14,398 bases of DNA, from NCBI GenBank assembly GCA_900539915.1, contig UQDU01000048.1:1-14398 (forward strand), in the 5' to 3' direction. Origin of the DNA: an uncultured Bacteroidales bacterium (lineage in GTDB: Bacteria > Bacteroidota > Bacteroidia > Bacteroidales > Muribaculaceae). Below are positions 1 through 8,004 of this stretch, piece by piece. Within the stretch, counting starts at the first letter, position 1. Every line of letters begins with the position of its first letter. The position numbers and the translations under genes were made by a program. The notes beneath the pieces were generated by a model. It was not told where the DNA came from, ran no database searches, and saw only the letters and a list, made by a program, of their open reading frames with translations.

Positions 1-88
1 GGAGAATGAGCGTTTACTACTTCAAAGTTTTGCACTTCGATTTAGAATCTTCAGGGAGCGGCAAGCATAGGGGATGTGCACTCCTCGC

Positions 89-173
89 AGTAGGGACATG
101 CCATGGCATGTCTGCTAACGCGGAACCTCTCAATAGCAAGGCTTTAGGCGACATGCCATGGCATGTCCCTACT
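89..173. repeat. Nested palindromic repeat (REP/MITE-like)
   Basis: Two 24-bp arms at 89-112 and 150-173 are perfect reverse complements of each other, separated by a 37-nt loop. Each arm contains a perfect 18-bp palindrome of its own, GACATGCCATGGCATGTC (95-112 and 150-167). The DNA or RNA could therefore form one long hairpin with a 24-bp stem or two short hairpins side by side. The outer part of each arm is the AGTAGG / CCTACT extension. It lies in a gene-free end region beyond the GH13 gene and its hairpin. The form resembles REP-type or small MITE-type dispersed repeats; that class is inference, since copy number cannot be seen here. No transposase gene is present in the window. Confidence 0.85.
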
Positions 174-230
174 ACATAATGGTTTCGATCAAGCATTGAC
201 GGGGTGTGGTTGTTGGGTGGGGGTTATGAG

Positions 231-263
231 ACGGGGGCTGCCGTGGTTGGTGGCAGCCCCCGT
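231..263 (-). terminator. Hairpin downstream of the GH13 gene, probable terminator
   Basis: A perfect 12-bp GC-rich stem (ACGGGGGCTGCC at 231-242 with its complement at 252-263) closes a 9-nt loop, starting 34 bp past the stop codon of the GH13 gene. In the minus-strand transcript it is not followed by a U-run, so it is not a textbook intrinsic terminator. It may instead act as an mRNA 3'-end stabiliser or work with Rho. The stem itself is certain; the role is inferred from its position. Confidence 0.6.
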
Positions 264-297
264 GGAGGTAAAATCGGATTTATATGGTCGAGGTTAA

Positions 298-3090
298 TCA
301 GCGGACCATCACTTTGGCGGTCTGGCCGTCGACGTTGACGATGTAGACGCCTTCGCGGAGGTCGGAGTTGTTGTAGGCGCGGCCCTGGAGGTCATAGACC
401 TTGAGGCTGTTGTATGCGCCCTCTACTATCACGCAGCCTTCGCCGCCGTAGATGTTGACGTCTGATGCGAAGCCGTCATTGTAGATGTCGTCGGTGTCGG
501 TTGTAGAGGGTGACTGGAACACAGCGTAACCGTTGGCCGGAATCTCAAGATAGCGGTTGCCTGTGCCGGTAGGTATGGATGGACTGAAGCCTTCGGATGC
601 TGTGAGTAGTTTATACTTTGATGTCATATCCTCACGTAAAAGCACTTTTTTAGCTGTAGCTGGGTCAGCGTTGATAAATGCGATGAAGTCCTTGCTGCCG
701 TTCTTGATACGCATCCAGTATGCACCTACGAGGTTTGTTGAGTTTGATGAATAGGTGAATGTGGCGTTGTTGTCAGAGAACAGTTCGGGGTTAGCGCGGC
801 GCAGTCCGATCATCTTGGAGTAGGTGTCAAAGAGCACCTTGCGGCTGGGCTGGTTGTAGTAGTCCCAGATTACCTTCTTGGGGCTGGTGTCGTTGCCGCC
901 GCCTGCTTCCTTGGTGGTCTGGTCAGCGCCGAGTTCGCCAAACTGCCATATCATGGGAGTAGCATCCTTGGTCATCAGCAGGTGTACGGCAACAGCACCG
1001 AGGCGGCTCATGCGGTCCTTGAGAGAAGCCTTTGACATCTTGTTGGTGTACTTGGTGGTACCCTTCTGCCATGTAGCCTTGGCATTGAGCTGATGGTAGC
1101 CGAGGCGTTCCTCGTCGTGGCTTTCAGCATATGAAATGTTGGAGCGTCCGTAGCGACTACAGGCCGAAGTAGAGTAGTAAGCGAGTTTTTCAGCGATGTT
1201 GGGGAGCCCGGCAGCGTATGCGCCAGAGAGCCATGACTGGTTGTTCCAGTTGTACTGGCCGTCCTTGCCATATTCAACCTCTTCCTTGTAGTCGCCGAGG
1301 AACTCGTTGATATGGATGCCCTTGGGGTTAACGGCAGTGATGTAGGTGTGGATTTTCTTCATGTTCTCGATACGCTTGGCGTTGTAGCCGTCGGTAGAAC
1401 CGTAAGCGCCCGAAGTGGCACCCGAGCCGAGACCCTTGACGAGGTCGAAACGGAAACCGTCAACCTTATACTGGGTCATCCAGTAGGCGATGGCGTCTTT
1501 CCACTGCTGTTGCACGAGAGCGTTTTCCTGCTTCCAGTCGTTGAGCACGCTCCAGTCGTGGGGAGCAGTCTTGTTGTAGAAGGGGTTTGATGCTATGTCA
1601 TACATCTGGTACCAGGGATGGAGGCCGTCGCTCTGGTTGAATACGATGTCGAGGATTACGGCGATGTCGTGCTGGTGGCAGAGGTCAATGAACTCCTTGA
1701 GGTCGTCGGGCGAGCCGTAGGCCTTGTCGAGAGCCATGTAGAAGTTTGTGTTGTAGCCCCAAGAGTTGTTGCCGTTAAACTCCATTACCGGCATAAGCTC
1801 TATGGCATTGACACCCAGGTCAAGGAAATACTGGAACTTTTTGATGGCTCCGCGTATTGTGCCGAAGAATTTGCCGTCCTGGTCGGTGCCGTCGCCGGTG
1901 AAGTCGCGGAACAGCATCTCGTAGATGACGAGTTTAGAAGGCTCGGGGATGTCGAAATTCTTGACCTTCCAGTTATAGTTGTCCTGATTGCCATGGTAGA
2001 CGGCAAGCATGGTGTTGTCAACCTTGTCGTAGGGGTAACGGGGACGGTTGGGATATACGTTGTCGGGGAGCCACTTGTCGCTGTAGCAGTCAAGCACGAG
2101 CTTGGCATAGGGGTCGCCTACGCTGATTGTGCCGTCGACAATGAAGTAGTAGGGATACTGCTTGTTGGGGTCGAGACCCTTAACGCGAATCCAGAAATAG
2201 CGGTTGCCGCCGTAGTCCTGATATGACATGACGTTTTTGTCGAGCGTCTGGTAGTCATCCCAAGAGGGCACGAGGAGCACGCTTGATTTCTGAGGAGCGG
2301 CGAGGCAGAAGATGACATCGCCGTTTGACTGGGCCACAGGACCCATCTTGGGTACACCGCCGGGATATGTGGCAGCCGGAGATGCCGACATGAAGAGGAT
2401 AGAGGCGGTCTTGGTGATGGTCTCCTTGCCGTTGTTGGCGGTAGCGGTTACGGTATAAGCGCCTTTGGCTGCGAAGTTGTAGCCCAGAGAAAGGGTGGTA
2501 GCATTAGCTGCATCTTTTTTGGCCACCTGAGAGCCGTCCTTTGTGATTACGATGCTGAGTTTGGCGTCCTGGGTGGTGCTGAGGGTGAAGTTGATGGTCT
2601 TGGCAGCCGTGAGAACGGTAGCTTCGGCATCATTGGTGAGGAGTGCGGCAAATCCGTCCTCCATCACATCTATGAACTGGTCGGAGGTCTGGATGGTGCT
2701 GGCGGCGTTGCGTGCGATTATGCAGACCTTGGTGATGCGTTCGGCAGGGTCGGTGATGTTGAAATACTGACGGAGGTCACCGATGGTGAGCTTCCATGTG
2801 TTGGTAGAGGTGTATTTGAATTTGTATTTGTCGGTGTTCGTTCCCCATTTAGGCGCGTTTTTCCACTCGGAAGGGCTCGCGGTGGTGTAGACGCCAATGT
2901 GTGCGTAGAGGTCGGTGGTAAGAGTCATCAGCTTGCCTTGGCTCTTGGAGTCAGACTTGCTGTCTTTAAATGTTATGACTACATCCTTGCTGCTGTTTTG
3001 CAGGGGCGATGGGGATGTCGTGAACATCTGGGCCTTTGCGCCAATAGTGGCGAAGAGAGCCAGAAGCAGTAGGTAAAGATGTTTTTTCAT
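298..3090 (-). CDS. Secreted GH13 alpha-amylase-family glycoside hydrolase
   Basis: This 930-residue protein is probably an exported enzyme acting on alpha-glucans such as starch or glycogen. Residues 1-20 form a signal peptide ending AKA before Gln21. Residues 22-240 hold two Ig-like or starch-binding-like beta domains I cannot name. About 246-345 resembles a CBM48-type domain, and about 385-790 is the GH13 barrel. Conserved regions are visible: region I DIVFNQ (481-486), region II GFRFDLVKG with nucleophile Asp549, region III HINEF with acid/base Glu596, and region IV AESHDEER with Asp659. A beta domain follows to about 862, then a Por-type tail (YDLQG at 899-903, ending KVMVR). Region I has Gln where most GH13 enzymes have His. 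The triad is complete, so activity is likely; exact specificity (amylase, pullulanase or branching type) is open. The gene has its own promoter box and a downstream hairpin. It encodes no SusC/D partners nearby. Confidence 0.9.
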   Translation of the reverse strand: MKKHLYLLLLALFATIGAKAQMFTTSPSPLQNSSKDVVITFKDSKSDSKSQGKLMTLTTDLYAHIGVYTTASPSEWKNAPKWGTNTDKYKFKYTSTNTWKLTIGDLRQYFNITDPAERITKVCIIARNAASTIQTSDQFIDVMEDGFAALLTNDAEATVLTAAKTINFTLSTTQDAKLSIVITKDGSQVAKKDAANATTLSLGYNFAAKGAYTVTATANNGKETITKTASILFMSASPAATYPGGVPKMGPVAQSNGDVIFCLAAPQKSSVLLVPSWDDYQTLDKNVMSYQDYGGNRYFWIRVKGLDPNKQYPYYFIVDGTISVGDPYAKLVLDCYSDKWLPDNVYPNRPRYPYDKVDNTMLAVYHGNQDNYNWKVKNFDIPEPSKLVIYEMLFRDFTGDGTDQDGKFFGTIRGAIKKFQYFLDLGVNAIELMPVMEFNGNNSWGYNTNFYMALDKAYGSPDDLKEFIDLCHQHDIAVILDIVFNQSDGLHPWYQMYDIASNPFYNKTAPHDWSVLNDWKQENALVQQQWKDAIAYWMTQYKVDGFRFDLVKGLGSGATSGAYGSTDGYNAKRIENMKKIHTYITAVNPKGIHINEFLGDYKEEVEYGKDGQYNWNNQSWLSGAYAAGLPNIAEKLAYYSTSACSRYGRSNISYAESHDEERLGYHQLNAKATWQKGTTKYTNKMSKASLKDRMSRLGAVAVHLLMTKDATPMIWQFGELGADQTTKEAGGGNDTSPKKVIWDYYNQPSRKVLFDTYSKMIGLRRANPELFSDNNATFTYSSNSTNLVGAYWMRIKNGSKDFIAFINADPATAKKVLLREDMTSKYKLLTASEGFSPSIPTGTGNRYLEIPANGYAVFQSPSTTDTDDIYNDGFASDVNIYGGEGCVIVEGAYNSLKVYDLQGRAYNNSDLREGVYIVNVDGQTAKVMVR

Positions 3091-3160
3091 AGCAAGTTGA
3101 GTGGATATAGAAAGATATTGATGTGCGGAAAAAAAGGTGATTGCGTAGCAATACTACCTA

Positions 3161-3168
3161 CAAAGATA
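3161..3168 (-). promoter_or_regulatory. Bacteroidota -7 box for the GH13 gene
   Basis: On the minus strand this reads TATCTTTG, matching the Bacteroidota -7 consensus TAnnTTTG. I see no TTTG-type -33 element at the expected 19-21 bp spacing, so the promoter may be weak or activator-dependent. The implied leader is roughly 65 nt. It includes a short GTAG/CTAC stem (3145-3157) and a run of seven Ts, with no obvious Shine-Dalgarno site before the ATG. Confidence 0.6.
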
Positions 3169-3265
3169 ATGCAAGTTTTCGGGATGTAGTGATATAGTTG
3201 GCTGGAAATATGATTTTTAAGGATTTTAAAAAAATAAGGGGGGTGATGGGGGTAAGTCTTATGGG

Positions 3266-4729
3266 TTAGGAGCTTAGGTGGTCGCGGCGACGGGCGTCTA
3301 TGCTCAGGAGGATGAATATCAGGAACGTGAAGCCCCAAAGCGACGAGCCTCCGTAGCTGAAGAACGGCAGCGGTATGCCTATGACGGGGCAGAGGCCTAT
3401 AACCATGCCTACGTTGATAAACAGGTGGAGTATCAGGTATGATGCCACACAGTATGCGTAGACGCGTCCGAACGTTGACGGTTGACGCTCGGCTATGGAT
3501 ATGATGCGGAGTATGAGTGTCAGGAACAGCAGGAGCACTGTGGCTGAGCCTATGAGGCCATACTCCTCCCCTATGGTACAGAATATGAAGTCGGTATGCT
3601 GCTCGGGCACGAATTTGAGTTTGGTCTGCGTGCCGTTAAGGAATCCCTTGCCGGCCAGACCACCCGAGCCTATGGCTATCTTGGACTGGTTGACGTTATA
3701 TCCGGCTGCCTTTAGGTCCTCCTCGATGCCGAGGCTGACGAGGATACGCTGCTTCTGGTGGGGCTGCAGGACGTTTTCAAACACATAGTTGACCGAAAAC
3801 AGGAATACCACGCCTGTGACTACAGCAGCAGCCGTGATGAGGAGCTTTTTGACGGGCCCTCTGAACGCCAGAATCAGCGTGTAGATACATGCTACAGCCA
3901 GGACGCTGATAAAGAACACCAGACCGTTGACAGTCACTCCGCAGAAGTGAAGGATGATGGCGATGATGAATGTGCCGACATACCAGAGCAGCACATTGCG
4001 TGCGCCTTCCATGTGCTTGCAGTAGATGGCCAGCATGGCCACCATGATGACCATGAGCATGATGAACACGACCACCTGCCCCTGCGTGACGCCGGTGAAC
4101 ATGGTGGGCTCGGCGAATTTCAGCGCCACCACAAAGAACACCACCGCTCCGAGGGCGGCGAGAAGCACCAGTCCGCTCATGCCTTCGCGGTAGAGGACGA
4201 AAAAGAGCGAGAAATATACCAGGGCCGAGCCTGTCTCGTTCTGACCGAAGATGAGCATCACCGGAAGTAGGATGATGGTCAGTGCCTTGATGTAGTTTTT
4301 GCGCGAGCCGGCGAGAGTGAAGTTATAGCCGCTGAACAGCTTGGCCAGAGCGAGGGCCGTGGCGCATTTGGAAAACTCCGCCGGCTGGAGGCTGACAGGC
4401 CCGAGTACAATCCAGGAGTGGGAGCCCTTGATGTTAGGGGCTATGAATATCGTCAGGGCCAGGAGGCATATCATGCCCACGTAGATAGGGAAGGCGTAGG
4501 TCTCGTAGAATCGCGGGTCTATGAGCAGAAGCGTCAGCCCGAGGACGCTTGCAAGCCCTATCCAGAGGAACTGCTTACCCGAAAACTCCTCGAACGAGAA
4601 TATGTTGGCATGGTCGAAGTCATAGCTTGCGGCATAGATACACACCGCGCCGGTGCATACGAGCACCAGGACGAGAACGACCGTGAACCAGTCGATGTAA
4701 CGAAGCGGATTAGTGTTTTTTGACTCCAC
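3266..4729 (-). CDS. rodA: RodA, SEDS peptidoglycan glycosyltransferase
   Basis: RodA polymerises lipid II into glycan strands for lateral wall growth, working in the inner membrane with PBP2. The 487-residue product is almost entirely hydrophobic helices. SEDS signatures are clear: GSHSWIVLGPVSLQPAEFSK (102-121), FVPEQHTDFIF (373-383), which carries the conserved catalytic-cavity Asp380, and GIPLPFFSYGGSS (451-463). It is about 100 residues longer than the roughly 370-residue proteobacterial RodA. The surplus lies around 185-315 and contains extra membrane segments. The start is a GTG inside the end of mrdA (20-bp overlap); no ATG lies near the N-terminus, and the frame gives a good start just before the first helix. 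It is the last gene of the purH-mre block. FtsW is the main alternative, but the mre context argues for RodA. Confidence 0.94.
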   Translation of the reverse strand: MESKNTNPLRYIDWFTVVLVLVLVCTGAVCIYAASYDFDHANIFSFEEFSGKQFLWIGLASVLGLTLLLIDPRFYETYAFPIYVGMICLLALTIFIAPNIKGSHSWIVLGPVSLQPAEFSKCATALALAKLFSGYNFTLAGSRKNYIKALTIILLPVMLIFGQNETGSALVYFSLFFVLYREGMSGLVLLAALGAVVFFVVALKFAEPTMFTGVTQGQVVVFIMLMVIMVAMLAIYCKHMEGARNVLLWYVGTFIIAIILHFCGVTVNGLVFFISVLAVACIYTLILAFRGPVKKLLITAAAVVTGVVFLFSVNYVFENVLQPHQKQRILVSLGIEEDLKAAGYNVNQSKIAIGSGGLAGKGFLNGTQTKLKFVPEQHTDFIFCTIGEEYGLIGSATVLLLFLTLILRIISIAERQPSTFGRVYAYCVASYLILHLFINVGMVIGLCPVIGIPLPFFSYGGSSLWGFTFLIFILLSIDARRRDHLSS

Positions 4730-6563
4730 TGTATATGATGCTGTTGCTGTTAATCATGCTTTCCTCCATGGCCTTGCGTGCCGGGGAGATGGTGCGCTTG
4801 AGGTATTTCTCCATGACGAGGCTTCCGATGGGCACGCCGTAGGTGGCACCCCATCCGCCGTTTTCGACGTAGACGCAGACGGCAATCTTGGGATTGTGGT
4901 AGGGGGCGAATCCCATAAATGCCGAGTGGTCCTTGCCGTGGGGATTCTGGGCGGTGCCGGTCTTGCCGCAGACCTCTATGTCGGGGAGAGCCGCGCGTCG
5001 GCATGTGCCTCCGGTGACAGCCATGCGCATTCCCTCGGCCACGGCCTCGAAGTGGCGGCGTTCGATGTTGGGGATGTGCTTGACTATGGCAGAGTCGGTG
5101 TAGACGGTGTCCTTGATTGACTTGACCACATGTGGGGTGATGTAGTATCCGCGATTGGCTATCGTGGCGCAGAAATTGGCTATCTGCAGGGGAGTGGCGA
5201 GGATTTCGCCCTGCCCGATGGATACGGATATGATGGTGTTGCCGCTCCAGTGGTCCTCGCCGTAGACCTTGTTGTAGAATTTGGCATTGGGGATGAAGCC
5301 TCGCGATTCGTTGGGGAGGTCCACGCCGAGCTTGTAGCCGTAGCCGAGTTCCACGAGGTGGGTCTTCCACACCTCAAACGCCTTGGCCGACGAGCCAAAC
5401 TGGCTGCGCTTGTCGATCATGTTCTTGAAGCCCCAGCAGAAAAAGGCGTTGCACGAAGTCTGGAGCGACGGCAGCAGCGGCAGGGGAGAGCCGTGGGCGT
5501 GGCAGCCCACACGCAGTCCGCCGTTGATGTAGCCGTGGTGGCATGGATACTGCGTGTTGAGGTCTATGATGCCTTCCTGGAGGAATATCAGGCCCTGTGA
5601 CGGCTTGAATGTGGAGCCGGGAGGGTAGGAGCCTTGTATGGCGCGGTCAAACAGCGGTTTGTAGGGGTCCTTGATGAGCGAGGCGTAGCTCTTGCCTCGC
5701 TGGCGGCCTACCATGGTGGAGGGTTTGTAGGTGGGCGACGAAACCAAACACAGGATTTCTCCGGTCTCAGGTTCGATTGCCACCACTGCCCCGATTTTGT
5801 TGACCATAAGCGATTCGGCATACTGCTGCAGCTCTATGTCAAGGCTGAGGGTCAGGTCTTTGCCGGGCGTAGACGGGCGGTCGAGAGCACCCTCTTCATA
5901 GCGGCCCTGGATTTTGCCGTGGGCATCGCGCATGAGCACTTCCACGCCTTTGGCTCCGCGCAGAAACTTCTCGTAGCTCTTCTCTATGCCGAGGTCGCCG
6001 GTGTAGTCGCCGCGTGTGTAATAGGGATCTTTATCCATGTCCTTCTGCGACACCTCGCGGATGTTGCCGAGTACATTTCCGGCCACGTCATAGTTGTAGG
6101 CGCGGAGTATGCGCTTCTGCACGTAGAAGCCCGGGAAGCGGTAAAGTTTCTCTTGCAGACGACCGTATTCCTCGGGGGCGAGGTGGGTCATCAGGGTCTG
6201 CGGCGAATACTTGGAGTAGCCAACCTTGCGGCGCATGTCGGCAAAGCGTTCGAGCAGCACCTCCTTGGTGATGCCGAGGGTGTTGCAGAGGTCGAGGGTG
6301 TCAAAGGGCTGCACATCCTTAGGGATGAGCATAATGTCGTATGACGGCTGGTTATAGACCACGAGACGCCCGTCGCGGTCATAGATTATGCCTCGCGAGG
6401 GGTAGATGGCTTTGCGCAGGAATGCGTTGCTGTCAGCCGAGTCTTTGTATTTGGTTTCGAGAATCTGGAGGTCAATGAGGCGGAAGATGTATATCATCAC
6501 GATGACGAAAATAAAACCGCCTATGACGTATTTCCGTTTCTCGAGATTATAATCTTTTCGCAT
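4710..6563 (-). CDS. mrdA: Penicillin-binding protein 2 (elongation transpeptidase)
   Basis: This 617-residue class B PBP cross-links peptidoglycan during cell elongation, paired with RodA. A single N-terminal anchor helix (about 13-30) is followed by the PBP dimerisation/pedestal region (SRGIIYDRDG at 56-65, running on to about 230) and the transpeptidase domain. All three active-site motifs are present: STFK with Ser317 and Lys320, SCN at 370-372, and KTG at 534-536. Length is normal for the family. The ATG overlaps the end of mreD by 17 bp, and the stop lies inside the start of rodA, so translational coupling across the three genes is likely. Beta-lactams of the mecillinam type are the known inhibitors of this family. 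FtsI is excluded mainly by the mreD and rodA neighbours. Confidence 0.95.
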   Translation of the reverse strand: MRKDYNLEKRKYVIGGFIFVIVMIYIFRLIDLQILETKYKDSADSNAFLRKAIYPSRGIIYDRDGRLVVYNQPSYDIMLIPKDVQPFDTLDLCNTLGITKEVLLERFADMRRKVGYSKYSPQTLMTHLAPEEYGRLQEKLYRFPGFYVQKRILRAYNYDVAGNVLGNIREVSQKDMDKDPYYTRGDYTGDLGIEKSYEKFLRGAKGVEVLMRDAHGKIQGRYEEGALDRPSTPGKDLTLSLDIELQQYAESLMVNKIGAVVAIEPETGEILCLVSSPTYKPSTMVGRQRGKSYASLIKDPYKPLFDRAIQGSYPPGSTFKPSQGLIFLQEGIIDLNTQYPCHHGYINGGLRVGCHAHGSPLPLLPSLQTSCNAFFCWGFKNMIDKRSQFGSSAKAFEVWKTHLVELGYGYKLGVDLPNESRGFIPNAKFYNKVYGEDHWSGNTIISVSIGQGEILATPLQIANFCATIANRGYYITPHVVKSIKDTVYTDSAIVKHIPNIERRHFEAVAEGMRMAVTGGTCRRAALPDIEVCGKTGTAQNPHGKDHSAFMGFAPYHNPKIAVCVYVENGGWGATYGVPIGSLVMEKYLKRTISPARKAMEESMINSNSIIYSGVKKH

Positions 6564-7068
6564 AGCGTTTGACCGTGAGGCTGTCGATGGCCAGGATGAG
6601 GAGGGTGGTGAGTATGGTGCTGCAGATTATGCGGAGCACGAGCAGCACAGGATTGAGAAATGTGAATGCTTCAATCAGGAAAATCATGAAGCAGTAGAGG
6701 AGCGACATCGTCAGGTCATACTTGGTGAACACCACCGCGCCGAGCGAAGCCATGGTAGGCTCCGGATTGCCGATTTCGTCCTCACGGGGGAAATAGAGGG
6801 TGAATACCGGCTTGCGCAGCATGGCGAGCAGGGTACAGGCGAGCGCGTTCATGCCCTGGGTATCGGAGAACACGTCGACCGAGAGGCCCAGGAAGAAGGC
6901 TACCGTAAGCACCCAGCCCACACCCATGGTGATGGGCAGACGCATGATGACGTAGATAAACGCCATGGGCACGGCCACGTTGAACAAGCAGACGTGGTTG
7001 AACACCGTCACTTGCAGCAGCACAAGCGCTATGGCGAGTATCAGAAATTTGATGAATGTACGTATCAT
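6547..7068 (-). CDS. mreD: Rod shape-determining membrane protein MreD
   Basis: A small integral membrane protein of 173 residues with about five hydrophobic helices, consistent with MreD of the Rod complex, which couples MreC and MreB to wall synthesis. The most family-like stretch is the loop and helix FFLGLSVDVFSDTQGMNALA (58-77). MreD diverges quickly, so the call leans on this segment, length, topology and its place between mreC and mrdA. The ATG lies 39 bp after the mreC stop. Its 3' end overlaps mrdA by 17 bp. Confidence 0.9.
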   Translation of the reverse strand: MIRTFIKFLILAIALVLLQVTVFNHVCLFNVAVPMAFIYVIMRLPITMGVGWVLTVAFFLGLSVDVFSDTQGMNALACTLLAMLRKPVFTLYFPREDEIGNPEPTMASLGAVVFTKYDLTMSLLYCFMIFLIEAFTFLNPVLLVLRIICSTILTTLLILAIDSLTVKRYAKRL

Positions 7069-7107
7069 GCTGTGGATTACATGGAGGCAGCCGTGGGCTG
7101 TGTAAGG

Positions 7108-7980
7108 CTATTGCGCTTTCTGTATGTCGACGTCTTCGTCGGGATCGATGGGCTTTTCCACTTCGCGGAGTTCGGCGGCCATGCGGTCATCGATTACGCG
7201 GACGGTGGAGAGAGTGGAGAAGTCGGTAAACAGCTCCACGTTGAGGGCGTAGAAGTTGTCGTCACGCTCGCGTACCGCGCTGACTATGCGCCCTATGGGC
7301 ACCCCTTCGGGAAATGCCGTAGAGAAGCCGCTGGTGACTATGGTGTCGCCCTTGTGGAATTTGGCGTGTCGCGGCAGCTCCTCAAGCACGGCCCGTCGTG
7401 AGTCCTTCCCTTTCCACACGAGTGATCCGAGCTGCTCGCTTCCCTTGACCTTGGCCGAGAGGCGCAGGTGGGGGTTGAGCAGCGAAATCACACGGGCCGT
7501 GTGGGGGCCGACGATGTTGACGATGCCCACCACGCCGTTCTGGTCCACTACGCCCATTTCGGGGCGTATGCCGTCAAGTTCCCCCTTCTCTATGGTGATA
7601 TAGTTGTGGGGACGGGCTATGGTGTTGTTGATGACATGTGCCACAATGAAGTCATAACGGGCGAGCGAGGGGTCGACTTTCATCGAGTCGGCATATTCGC
7701 GGTCACGGAATCCGGTCAGTTCGTGGCGCAGCTGCAGCACCTCCTTTTCCAGCTCCGCATTGCGGCGCTGGAGGTCCTCGTTGATGTCACGCAGACCGAA
7801 ATATGATGTTACGGAGCTGGCAGTGCGGTACACGCTTGATGCCACGCTACCTGCCGATGACAGGTAGACGTGGTGCTGGTAAGGGTTGCGCGAGAAGAGC
7901 AGGGCGCAGCTCACAGTGACATAGAATGCGAATACCAGCCAGACTATGTGACGGACGAAAAAGTCGAGAAGATTACGCAC
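7108..7980 (-). CDS. mreC: Rod shape-determining protein MreC
   Basis: MreC is a bitopic membrane protein that activates PBP2/RodA from the periplasm. The 290-residue product has a short cytoplasmic start, one membrane helix (about 11-29), a coiled-coil segment rich in Glu, Leu and Arg (about 65-90) and the beta-rich periplasmic domain (about 110-265). Typical strands include ARPHNYITIEKGELDGI and the following GVVDQNGVVGIV (about 122-154). The tail after 265 is acidic and probably unstructured. The start codon is GTG, 24 bp after the mreB stop; the resulting MRNLLDFF start is typical of Bacteroidota MreC proteins, and a later start would lose the cytoplasmic tail. Confidence 0.93.
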   Translation of the reverse strand: MRNLLDFFVRHIVWLVFAFYVTVSCALLFSRNPYQHHVYLSSAGSVASSVYRTASSVTSYFGLRDINEDLQRRNAELEKEVLQLRHELTGFRDREYADSMKVDPSLARYDFIVAHVINNTIARPHNYITIEKGELDGIRPEMGVVDQNGVVGIVNIVGPHTARVISLLNPHLRLSAKVKGSEQLGSLVWKGKDSRRAVLEELPRHAKFHKGDTIVTSGFSTAFPEGVPIGRIVSAVRERDDNFYALNVELFTDFSTLSTVRVIDDRMAAELREVEKPIDPDEDVDIQKAQ

Positions 7981-8004
7981 CCGTTAAAATGACGATGTGG
8001 AGGC

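Noticed and set aside
1618..2226. 202-codon plus-strand ORF opposite the GH13 gene
   Set aside because: It is a compositional shadow (Val/Ala/Glu-rich) of the catalytic domain coding strand, with no recognisable motif.
3227..3262. Possible rodA terminator (ATAAG/CTTAT pairing before a run of seven Ts on the minus strand)
   Set aside because: The stem is only 5 bp with a 19-nt loop, too weak to call; the T-run alone is not enough.
3087..3338. Minus-strand ORF of 83 codons between rodA and the GH13 gene
   Set aside because: It overlaps the end of rodA and the GH13 promoter, and the product is Pro/His-rich without motifs.
5634..6344. 236-codon plus-strand ORF opposite mrdA
   Set aside because: It is antisense to an intact PBP2 with all motifs and has no recognisable features.
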